A stretch of 64,000 nt of DNA, taken from positions 1 to 64,000 of the forward strand of contig VCJN01001554.1 in assembly GCA_006384855.1 (NCBI GenBank). The letters are read 5' to 3'. Made by a program: the position numbers and the translations under genes. The notes under the pieces were generated by a model. The model was not told the DNA's origin, did no database searches, and worked only from the letters and a program-made list of their open reading frames with translations. Below, piece by piece: positions 48,038-59,500 of this stretch (within the stretch, counting starts at the first letter, position 1; each line of letters opens with the position of its first letter). This DNA is from Tetraselmis striata. Lineage: Eukaryota > Chlorophyta > Chlorodendrophyceae > Chlorodendrales > Chlorodendraceae.

Positions 48038-48091
48038 AAACCCTAAACACCCTCGAACCCTAAACACCTTATAACCCTAAACAAACCCTAG
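48038..48091 (+). repeat. Interstitial plant-type telomere-like repeats (CCCTAAA)
   Basis: Four AAACCCTAA-type units spaced by 7-10 bases. A pair of similar units occurs at 56843-56872. They match the TTTAGGG telomere of plants and many green algae, and also the telo-box promoter motif. Confidence 0.75.
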
Positions 48092-48681
48092 TAATGGGTC
48101 TGGTTACTCGGGGAGTCGGGGCTACTGAGTCGGGCGAAAGCAAAGTACTACTGAGGGCGGCAGGCAGGCGGGGGGCGGGCCGGCGGGGGCAATAAGGCAC
48201 TGCAGACGCTAAGTAAGGATTACCAGGGCGGCTGAGCGCGCGTGGCGCTCGTCCGCCGACAGATGAAGGGCCGGAGGTACAGGTACTTTGCGAAGAACAC
48301 GTGCAGTAGGGCGACGACGGACAAGACCCTAGTCGTGGTGCCCTCATCCCTCATCCTTCGACAGCCCTAGGGGGGCGCGCAAGGCATGCCGCGGCATGTG
48401 CGCCGATGCCCAGCAGCAGACTGGCAGGAGAGCTTCGCGCGCCTGTCCACACCGAGGCGCCAGCCTGCTCGGACGTCGCGCAGCCTCGACGACACGTACG
48501 TCATCACCTCCCCAACCCTCGCGGCAGATCTTCCCCGAGAAAGAGACGGCGCGCGGGTCGCTATCCCCCGCGTCGGCAGAGCGCGGTCGTCGCGAGCGGA
48601 ACAACGGGGCGCCCCGCCGACCCGCCAGGCACGCGCGCCCACCGAGCGACACAGCGGTGACCACACAGCGCAGGGGGCGGC

Positions 48682-50024
48682 ATGGCGACTGCACTGAAGA
48701 ACCTGTTTGGGCGTCGCGGCTCCGCGGCGCCGAGTGGACCGGCTGGCGCAAGCGAGTTCTCGGACTCGCCAGAGACCGCGCCCGCGTGGCTCAAGGGCGG
48801 CGTGTACAAGCCCAACAAGGACGTCGGCAAGACGCTGCCCATCGCCTGGGACGGCACCTCCGGTACCGGGGTTGGCGGTTCGGCAACGCGAGGCGGCGGC
48901 AAGGGGAGCGCGCCCGCTGCCGGCGGTGGCGGTGGAGCGGGAGGGCGGGGCGGCAGCAACCAGCTCGTGCCGGCCGCCGACAGCCGCAAGCTGCGCTCCA
49001 CTCTGGAGCTGCCAGAGGGGCAGGTGCAGATCATGGTGGACCCCGAGGCGGCGCGCATTTGGAGCGCCATCCGCGAGGTTTCGGAGGTGCTGATCGAGAA
49101 GGCTCTGCTGTGCGGCGAGGTGGAGCTGGTGGCCAAGTTTCGGCAGGAGCTGGCGGTGCTGCAGATCCGCAACCCCGGGCTGCTCCACTCCGACGCGCTC
49201 TGCAACCTGCTCAACGGGCTGAGCCACGTGGACCTGCTGGCGCTGCCTCGCCAGCGCGCGGTGCTGGCGCTGCAGAAGATTCTGCTCACCATGCAGGTGG
49301 AGACAACCCCACCCGCATGCCGCTCATCGCACCTCGCACCTCTACTTGTCACTGTGCATTATCTAGGGACATGAATAAATGCAGATACGGTGCACATGGC
49401 GATGGAATGAGAGAGGTGGAGGGGGCGGGGGGGGGGGGGGGGGGGGGGGAGCCGCACGCATTGCTTTGCGTGCTGCAGTATCGTGGAGCTTGAGCACTTC
49501 AAAGCAAAGCCGAAGAAGAGGCAAAAAAACGGAAAACGCACAGTTTTGAAATGTGCTGTTCTGTACCTTCGCCTCAGGATTAGTAGTGATTACGCAGTTT
49601 CAATCCCATTTCCCCGATAACATGTGTATTACTTACGCGGCATATCGTTCATGTTTAATTCCTCCACGGGCCGTTGAGAATAGGGACCGGCTGCTGCAAT
49701 TCGTATGAAAATGTAAACACACGTGCGCGTACACAGGTACGATTGTATATGTCTTCCTGCATTGCGTCTCACTTATGTGCACAGTGGCCATGGCGGCCCT
49801 CGGGCGTTGCATTGTCATTGCGTCTCGCTGGCATGGCGGCCCGCAGTGCTGTGAGCCCTGCGCTTCTGCTCCCCCCCCCCCCCCCCCTCCCTTGCGCAGG
49901 AGCTGTCGCAGTCCAGCCAGTACCAGTACGTGCCGGAGGGGGTGGACCCCGCCACCCTGCGCGGCCTCCCGCCCAGCTCGCTCCCCGACCTCACCATCTA
50001 CATCCAGGACTACAAGGTTCGTAC

Positions 50025-50058
<34 letters not shown>

Positions 50059-53000
50059 TCCCGCCTGACTGGCGGCCGTGGCTGAGGCCCCGCAACTGAG
50101 CTCTGGGGTAATCCATGCGCAGAGGGTGGCCTCCGAGGCGCAGGCCAGGGCGCAGGCGGCTGTCCGGCGCGCGGAGGAGGCGGAGGCGGCGCTGAGAGAC
50201 AGCACGGTGAGAGCTGGCTTGCTGGCCGGGTGACGATGGGATGAGCTAACTGGGGTTGCTAGCTGGGGGAGCACGATCACGACTCGCTGCGGGGCTCGGC
50301 GCATGCTCTGGGGTTCAAAGGGGCCGATTCTGCCTGCACACATTGTAGTTGTAGTTGTAGTTGTCCTCTCCGTTGCAAATGGGGTGCATTTACACACTTA
50401 TTCAGCCGCTCCTATATTGCCAACATTGATGATTGTTTTCCCTCTCCGTCTACCCCTCCACCTATATACCGCCCCTATAGGAACTCTATACCTATATACC
50501 TATATATGGCGCCCATATAGGAACTCTTATCACAAGCCTCGTCCTGGGCTTGCATGCAATATATAATAAGAACATTCGCTATAGCTCCGCTGTAGTTTTG
50601 CCTACATGTGACCTGTAGCAGGCAGGGCAGGTTCTTATTCTCATTGTTCTTTATTACCGTTTCCGCACCCGCATCTATCATATTACAAGTGTATATAGAT
50701 GTGCACATGTGAAGAAATATACATATATATATATACATGTACATGTACATGTACATGTGTATACATATATGTATATATATATATCAATTTATAATATATA
50801 TATACCCACAAAAAACAATAACCTGCCAAACTGGCCAAAGGTCAAATTAGGCGAAATCGTGGCAGAATTATAGTGAGCATTCCCCTCGTTAGCATGCAAT
50901 CCCGATCATAAAGATGTGCTCGTGCCGCCACTACCGACGACTTTCCCCCGGCAAGAACGCCCCCCCCCCCCCCGCCCCCCCCCCCCATCGTTCGGGTTTT
51001 ATGTAAATGGACCGCTGCGCAATGCGTCGAGCCTAATGGTGTCCCTTGGGTGACCAAGGAGCATGGCTGCAGCGTTGCGTTGGCTGTCAGACTGTAGGCG
51101 CACTACTGATGTAAACGCTGCTCGCTGCCGTCCAATCAGAGCGCGCAGCCCTCTCGTGCCACTTTCCGTGAGCTGCTTTCTGTGCTTCATCCGCCTCTTG
51201 GCTGTGGCGGTGCTGTGTGAGGCTTGTTTAGAATCGTGCACTGATCAGTGAATTAATTGCAAGGGGCATTGCGCAATTGCGACAAGGTCGCGCAATGTGG
51301 TGATGGTGCTGTCACGTGCTCTGACGTGCGGCGCGCGCTTGTGGCTGCGCAGATGGCGCTGCCCTCCAGCTCGCACTCCGCGAGCCGCCCAGCCACAAAG
51401 ACACTCACGCCCGGGCAGCAGAAGGCGCAGCAAAAGGCCATCGGCGAGCTGGACGAGCAGATGCGGCGGGGCGAGATGCAGCTGAGCGACCTGGAGGAGG
51501 AGCTGAAGGACAAGGAGCGCCGCTACAGCGAGCTCATTGCCAAGCTGGAGCAAACCAAGCAGGCAATCGAGGAGATTGACGCCCTGCTCAGGGTAAGCCA
51601 CCCCCCTTCTGCACCCCCCCCCCCCCCCCCAAACACCCCCACCTCCCAGGGCTACTACTCTAACCCGCACGCCATGCCCCCCTTTCACATCTGTCCCCAC
51701 TGCCTTCCCTCCGCTCCTACCCCTTCTCACATTCTGCCCCCATCATATCATGCCATGCTATGCCAGGCAAGCAGCAATAAAGCCTGCCTTACCTTGGGTA
51801 GGTTTGTAACGATCCCGATCGGTTGGTTCAACGTTCATCATTTGTTGGAGTACTTTGTATTTTTATAAAATTGAGAAGTAACTACTATTTCACCCAAGTC
51901 CCGAATCGCACCATAAATGAATACATGGCAGCATTTACATTTACCAATAAAAGTTACAATCGCCAATGCTCAATGGTGTTGCTCGATCGGATGGTAAGAT
52001 ACAAAATCTCTCCATGTTTTATTCGTTCGACATTAAAGTACATTTCTTATTGGAGTACTAATTGAAGTTTCAATCCGATGAGTACACGCAAAACATGTAG
52101 TCATATACTTGCTACATGTGTACTTAGTTTCCCCTCTCGTGTCTCCTTATACCCTACAAGCATCTGGGAGAGCACCCCGATGAAGACCATAAATAAACGG
52201 TGCGAGTACCCGCCACAGGGACCTACTATACCATACGACTAGCTACCCAACCATGATATACGACAAAGGTATTGGCAGTGCCGCTCGTGGGGAAAATACG
52301 GTGAGTAATTGCGCATACCGCACTATATTGTTGCGTTGGCGCGCAGGGGGGGGGGGGGGGGGTCATGAACTGTTTTGCACCAAGGCCGTATTATTTAATC
52401 CTAAGGCGGGGTCGAATACCAATTATGTACTGCCAAGGCGATATCTTACTTTGTAGCTTATTACGCATGCTGCCTTTAGTGTACAGAGCAACATTCAGTT
52501 GTCTGTCGGGGGTTGATATGATTATTTCCCCACGTGGCAGTGGCGTTGGAGGAGGGGGGGGGGGGGGGGGGGGGTCAAAATAAGACTTAATTGCGATTTC
52601 CCCAGAAATGGCACCGTACAATCCCTCCCCCCCCCCCCCCCCACCACCTCCCCTAATTCCTGTTTCTTAGCTAATTGGAGACAATTGATCCACCGCACAT
52701 CAGTGGGCAGCTGCGTTTATACCACACATGTCTTTTCATTCGGTGATGTGCCCGTCCACTGCCGCGTGACAGACGAGCTCCAAGGAGAGCGAGACCAAGC
52801 TGCGGCAGCTGCTCCAGAAGCAGAACGCGGCGGCGCTCCAGCTCGGCATGGAGTCCGTGGCGGCCGCGGGTGTGGGCGACCTGAAGAGCCGCCGCCCGTC
52901 GCGCGGGGACGACCTCCAGGCGCTGGTGGACGGCGCCGGCATGATGGCGGACGAGGCCTCCTTCGCCGCGCGGAACATGCCCAGCAAGATGCTGGGGAAG

Positions 53001-56000
53001 ATGCTCAAGCCAGACGACCCTGCGCTCGTGGCCTACATGGCCGAGAACCGCAAAGTGCGCGCCGCTCTTCGTCCCACACTCCCTCTCCTGCCCGCTTCCT
53101 CCAAGCTGACTACTGTACACATCATGCAAGTGAATATCATACAAACACAAACGGTCGTCCGCGGGTAAATAGCGGACTGGTTAACCCCCTCCCCCTGCGA
53201 AGAGGAAAACTATTGATAGAACGGAAAAAATCAGAATATATAGCGGATATTCCGCTGCAAAGGCGCTAAACGATACGTTATTTAAGTGTGTGTGTACATA
53301 TGATGACATATTTTATAAACGGTATCCACAGTGTCGCTGTCATTGCAATGTAGCAGCACTCGATACACTTGCTGGATGTGCTAGTGGTTGTTTCATACGT
53401 ATGCTTGCGGATACTGCGCACACCGCCCCATCGCGATTAGGGTGCTGCGGCACAATCATGCTGGCGCTTGCATGCTATAGTTTCTAAAGTAGACGTTTGA
53501 AAGCAGTAAGTTGTTGCCGGATTACCACAAAAGGCGGCTGCATTACCTGCAGAGAAAGGGGTTTATTCAGATACAATGGTTTCGGAGCGCTTTGGCTGAA
53601 ACGGGTGTGGGGCGTGCTCTCTGTGATGACTTTATCAGTCCCGCATAACGGCCTTACGGCGCTCAAACTGGCGGCTTGGCAGCTTGGCAGCACGTGACAC
53701 GAAGACTGCGCGCAAGGAACTGCCCAATATCTGAATGCAGGTTATTTGAAATATGTAGGCGAAACCATACCTGAACCAATGCGAATGTGTATTTCGCCTA
53801 ATGTGTATTCCCAAGCTGCCGAGGCTTATATTGCAGGCCGGCTGCATTGCGTAGTGTCAGCCAGGGTATGCATTGCGCACGACCCTACTGCTGGTGCACA
53901 CGTTGGCTTTATCCGGTACAATGGTTTCGGAGCGCTTGGGCCGGCAGTCGCTCGGGAGCGCGTGCTCCCCATGATGGTGACTGTTTTACCTGTACTCGTA
54001 TGAGTGCCGCCGTGACATCAATCACCACATTGCCAATAACGACCTGATGCCATATGCCGGTCAGAGGCGGTCAAATGTGCAAATAACCGCCGCAAAAACT
54101 GTAGTACGAGGCGAGTTACGAGTATATGTTCCTACGTCAGCTTTCATGCATCCTCAATTTGAGGCGTAGATTTGCATCCTCTCCAATTTGAGACTGTTTT
54201 TTTAACAGCACGACAGCCAAAACTGGACGATGTTGAATCCATCTTGACTGCTACCAGGGGCTTTCGAGTGCAATGGTTTCGGAGCGCTGGGGCTGTGAAT
54301 GACTGTGAAGTGCGCTCTTGGTGACGCCTTTTTCTCCCTACTTCTGAAATGCGCTGTCGTCTGCAGACCATGGAGGACGCGGCCGCCCGGGCGGTGGTGG
54401 CCTACGTGCAGAAGCTGCTCGGTCTGGACGGGCTGGTCGGGGAGATTGAGGACTCGGAGGAGTGGAAGGCGGTGATGGCTGCGGAGGCCGCCGGTGGCGC
54501 GGTGGAGGAGGGCGCGGACGGCGCCGGCAAGGAGGGTGCGGCGCGTGCAGGGGAAGATGGCGCGGAGGACGCGGTGGAGGGGGGAGACGAGGAGGAGGAG
54601 GATGAGGAGGACGACGACGATGACGACGATGATGACGAGGATGAGGACTACGATGACGACGCTGTTGACCAGGAGATGGAGAGCGTGCTGGGCGCCCTGG
54701 ACGACTTGGACATGGCGGAGGGGAACGAGGGTGAGGTGGACCCCGCCACCGGCAAGACCATCAATCGCTTGCTTGCGGGCGTGCTTGGCGAGGTGGAGGG
54801 CAGCCCGGTGGTCGTCGGCGGCAAGAAGACAAAGAAGAGCAAGGGCGGCAGGAAGGGCGGGGACGCGGCTGCGGCGGTGCCCAGGGCGTCAACGCCAGAG
54901 GGCGCCAAGACGGTGATGGACGCGGAGACGCGCATCCGGAAGCTGCTCGCTTTCCTGCAGATCCGCATGGAGGCGCGCGGCGTGGCTGTGGGCCGTCTGC
55001 AGGTGACCTCCCCCAACACCCCAGTATTATCTATGTTTGAGTCCGTTTCCATGTTTATGTCCATGCCCATGCCCATGCCAATGCCCCTATCTATGTCTAT
55101 GTCCATGCCCATGCCCATGCCAATGCCCCTATCTATGTCTATGACAATGTCCAGGTCCAAGTCTTTGCGCATGTCCATGTATGTGTCCATGTCTGTGCCT
55201 GTGTCTATGTCCAGGTCCAGGTCCAGGTCCGTGTCATCGTCCAGGTCTATGTCGTTGTCCAAGTCCAGGTCTAGGTATTTGTCCATGTGTCTATAAATAT
55301 GTCTATACCGTACAAGCTAGTGCGCGGTTGGTGTAATATGTACATATATACTTGAAAGGCCCGCGTGGATCTATTGAGTCGGCAGGTTTCGGGGCTCCTG
55401 CTTCGTCCGCACACGCGCACGTGGTTACTGTCCTAACGCCCATCAATCCGCCCGCCACTGTCCCTGTGTAACATGTATGCGGATGATCAATTGCAGTCGC
55501 CACCTGGACAAGTTCAGCGATATAAATGGAACGAAAAGTGGCGAGTGTTTTAAAGCCGCAACTAATCTGTCATACATAGGCGGTGTTTCCGCATATTGTG
55601 GTTTACGTGGCGAGGCCTCTCGTTGTCTGCTCTGCTTGGGCTCTGGCGTGATTGTTATCTCCTCCTCTCGACACAACATACAGAACTGGCATGTACGCGT
55701 ATTTTCATGCTTACAGACCTAGGGATCCAAAATTGATATGAACTGCCCCCATGCAAAACGGGAAGGCTAAACCTGGACGATTGAAAGCCTGGACGATGTT
55801 GCAAACGGCGTATTTGAACTAAACGTGTCAATATATAAAAGTCCACAATTTGGCGTAACAATGAAGTGTTGTTTCCCTAACATACATGAATACTGCGTGG
55901 ATGTGTCACGGGCGTGGATTTGAAATGCACGCCTCTCTGCCCGGTAGGTGCGCTGTATCGCCACTGTCAGTCGCCGCACGAGGCGGCTGTTGCTGCGCGG

Positions 56001-56504
56001 CCACATCCGCTAACCCTCCCCCCCCCCCCTCCCCCGGTTGTGTTCAGACGCTGTGGCACAAGCTGCAGGTGCCGCAAGAGGCGCGTGACGACGTGCTGGC
56101 GCACTGGCCCGGCATGGGGTCGGAGGACCTGGCGGGCCTGCACGGCGAGCTGCGGCGGCTGGAGGACAAGCTGGCGGAGGCGCGTGCCAAGGAGCGCGCC
56201 CTGCAGGGCAACGCGCTGCGCAACGCGATCATGATGGTGGACACGCTGGAGCCCAAGTGGACAGAGATGGAGGCGGACCGCGTGAAGCTCAAGGCGCTGA
56301 AGGCCATCCCGGGGAGCAGCAAGGAGGCGGAGCGCATGCTGATGGAGGAAGCCAAGGTGGTGGCCAGGGCGGAGCAGCGCGCCATCAAGAAGCGCAAGGA
56401 GTTATTTGAGCGCTTTGATGGCGCGCTGCAGTGGCTCCCCAACATGAAGCCCGACCTCCTGGACCGGTTCAAGGTGCCGCCGAGGGCTACTGCACGTCGT
56501 TTCA

Positions 56505-56535
<31 letters not shown>

Positions 56536-59500
56536 TCAATGGTAAACACATTATCTTGTCGAGTTGTGAATCGCCCATGACTCGACACAATGACTTCAGA
56601 TGCTTACTCCTTGTATGAAGATATTCTCGAAACACATAAGAGGGGCTATATTATTATAGATAAGATGTATTCCTATGAATATTATAGTACATGATAAGTC
56701 ATGGAATATTGTATGAAGTTATAGTGCATACTACAATCTATTTATTTTGCATGTTGCGCCACATATCAACACAAAGCGCCCATGTGTTGTACTAGCTCGT
56801 TTACACCACCAGAATTCGAAACCTCGTATATTGTGAAGCAGCAACCCTAAACATAACCTGAAACCCTAAAACCGCCCATGTGGGGTAGGACCATGAGCGT
56901 ACAAGTACATTAGAATATCGAGTGTGTGTTGGATACGGGTTCGGCATAGTCATACCCCGACTGTCCGTATCCATTGCCGCGTGCTACCAGGGCTGAAATT
57001 AAACCAGCGGGACGCTAAACGTAGTGCATCCAGTGAATCCCAGCACTTTCAGAGTCCCCCTCCCCCCCCCCCCCCCCCCCGGATCTCTTCTAACCCTAGA
57101 TGGCAATGCGTACTGTAACGTGCCTTGGGTTTGCGGTGCATTATCGTTTGTGCCCCCCTCTCGAGAAGATAAAAATAATTACCTTTGAGCTATTTCAGAA
57201 TACGTCAGGAACACCACACAGATATTCCGAACTGGTGCTAGGAGCTGTGCTGAGGTTCGCTGGTTGCTGCCCGCAGGCGGACCACATGAGCCTGGCGCCC
57301 ACCAACCTGGCGGAGCTGGAGGTGATGATTGAGTACGTGGAGCTGAAGGCGCGGGTGCCGCAGGCCACCAAGCAGTTCCAGGAAAAGAAGCGGCAGCTCA
57401 AGGTGCGCTGCTGCCTGACGAACTCTGGTGCTGGCTGCGGGGTGCGTGCAGGGCAGGAATGACCTACCAGGGACAAATGGGGCATGGGTACGAGCCATAT
57501 GAAGTCGCGGCGCAGAGCCGCCATTGCAAACGACTGATATTGTTTAGTGAAGCGTTTCCACATGGACTGCAGTGGAACACATTATGTCGTAAACTTTAAG
57601 TCAATACCGACAAGCAGTGCGCCTTGGGCGATTGTGGTTTATAATCTGTTCAGGATGAATCATATTCATACATTAAACGTTTAGGGTGTACATATTTACT
57701 GTATATACTATATAATCACGTTTAGGGGGTATATGGATATACTGTAGTACATATATGAAAGTTTCAGGGTGTATAATTGTATATAGTATGTATGTATACA
57801 TCATTTAGGCTGATGTGTGTATCCTAATTGTTATAACGTTATGTAACGATATGAGGGTGTATCTATGCACGGTATATATTTATTTATATTTAGATCAGGT
57901 TTAGGGAGGATATGTATATATATTGTTATGTATAGACATACATAGATCATATAAAAGTATCTATAATAATATCTATCATATCTATCATATAAAAGTATCT
58001 ATACTTATATATAGTTATACATTTACTATATATATTTACATGTATGACAATTATATATAGGGTGTGTATAACTTATATTATGTATACAACTTATTTAGTG
58101 TGTATGATTGCATGTAATGGTGTATGTATACATCATATGAAGTAACTTGACAGTTGAATCAGCGATGCGTTGATTTTTCAGCAAATTTTAAAAGAACGGG
58201 TTATATATCACTGGCCTACAGTTCCATGAATTGCATTGCCAGCGCTTTGAAGTACCAGAGTTTTTTCCCATTACCAGCAGCGAGTAGCGAGTACCAGTAC
58301 CAGTACCAGCTTGCTGTAGGTGTTGATTTTCTAATTCTGGGGAACTGCCTTTTTTGTAATTCACACCAGTACCAGCAGTTCTGGGGAACTGCCCTTTTTG
58401 TAATTCACACCAGTACCTCCCAACCGTGAGATCGTAATCGGACGGCTGTGTAATTAAGGACCGTGGGTGGGCGGGCGGGGCGGGCGGGTGGATTATAGTA
58501 CTTAGTATTTCATGCCAGTAGATAAGCGCTTTAGTCATGCACCTGCTATAGGCCCGATCCGCTGCACTGTACGGGTACCCGTACGGCAATAAAGCTCACC
58601 GCTGAAAAATCGACGCTTCGCTGGATAAGGTGATGTGTGTATCCTGATCGTTATAACATTATATAATGTTTAGGGGCTATATAAACGCCCTGGACGTTCT
58701 TTATCCGCAGACTGTGTGATGTGTTTGTACGCTTTGTGTGTGTGTGCGTTTTAGATGACGTTTTCGAAACCCCCCCCCTCTCACCAAAACGGCAAAACTA
58801 TGAAAGCGGAGGAATAAATCAGAATATATCAGGAATAGTCCAACGTTACGGTGCAAACAATTCATTATTTTTTGGCCCCGTGGACCGCATTCAATTGTAC
58901 GGTATAAGTAGGTTCCCTTCATAAGTCTCATTTTAGCTTTGCATCTAACCTGTGATAAGAACATTTACTATATTTTCGCGTTATGGTGATCTAGAGTTGA
59001 CCTCTGACAGTCGGGTTTTATTCTCAGCGTTCCTGTCAATGTGGCACATGTATAACCATATATATACACAGCGCGTAACAGTGGTTATACATTGGGCTTG
59101 GTGTAATTAAGCTATGGAGAGAACATTTATCCACAGCACCCCTCATACCCCTATCGCCATTTTTGGTCCAAAAAGAAATGGCATGTACAGTATGATTTAA
59201 TCCAGATGCTTATGCTGTGCCCTACTTTGTTGTGAAGGTGTTAATATCAAAGTTTTTGCAGTAGCTTCATTTGTAGTCTTTGTAGATTACGCCGACGTGA
59301 CATGGTTTGGTTTCGCTCCGATGCATCAATCATATGTAGCAGAGCAGCAAGCTTCACTGGGTTGCGCTGGGCCCCGGAGCAGAGCGCTCCGCGCCTGACG
59401 CTGTGCCGGTACTGATGCTGGTCACCAGATTCTCGTGCGGGACAAGGGCATGGCCAAGGCGATGCGGAAGGCGGCCCTGAAGGAGAAGAGGCTAGAGATC

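Larger units (their letters stand above)
47167..48681. other. Upstream region of the coiled-coil gene, with repeats
   Basis: No coding gene is recognised. It holds a 16-bp inverted repeat (47709-47820), an AT-rich stretch of related AAGTACA/TTAGCTAG motifs up to 47890, and plant-type telomere-like repeats (48038-48091). The last 300 bases before the start codon are GC-rich, probably the 5' UTR and promoter. Confidence 0.5.
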
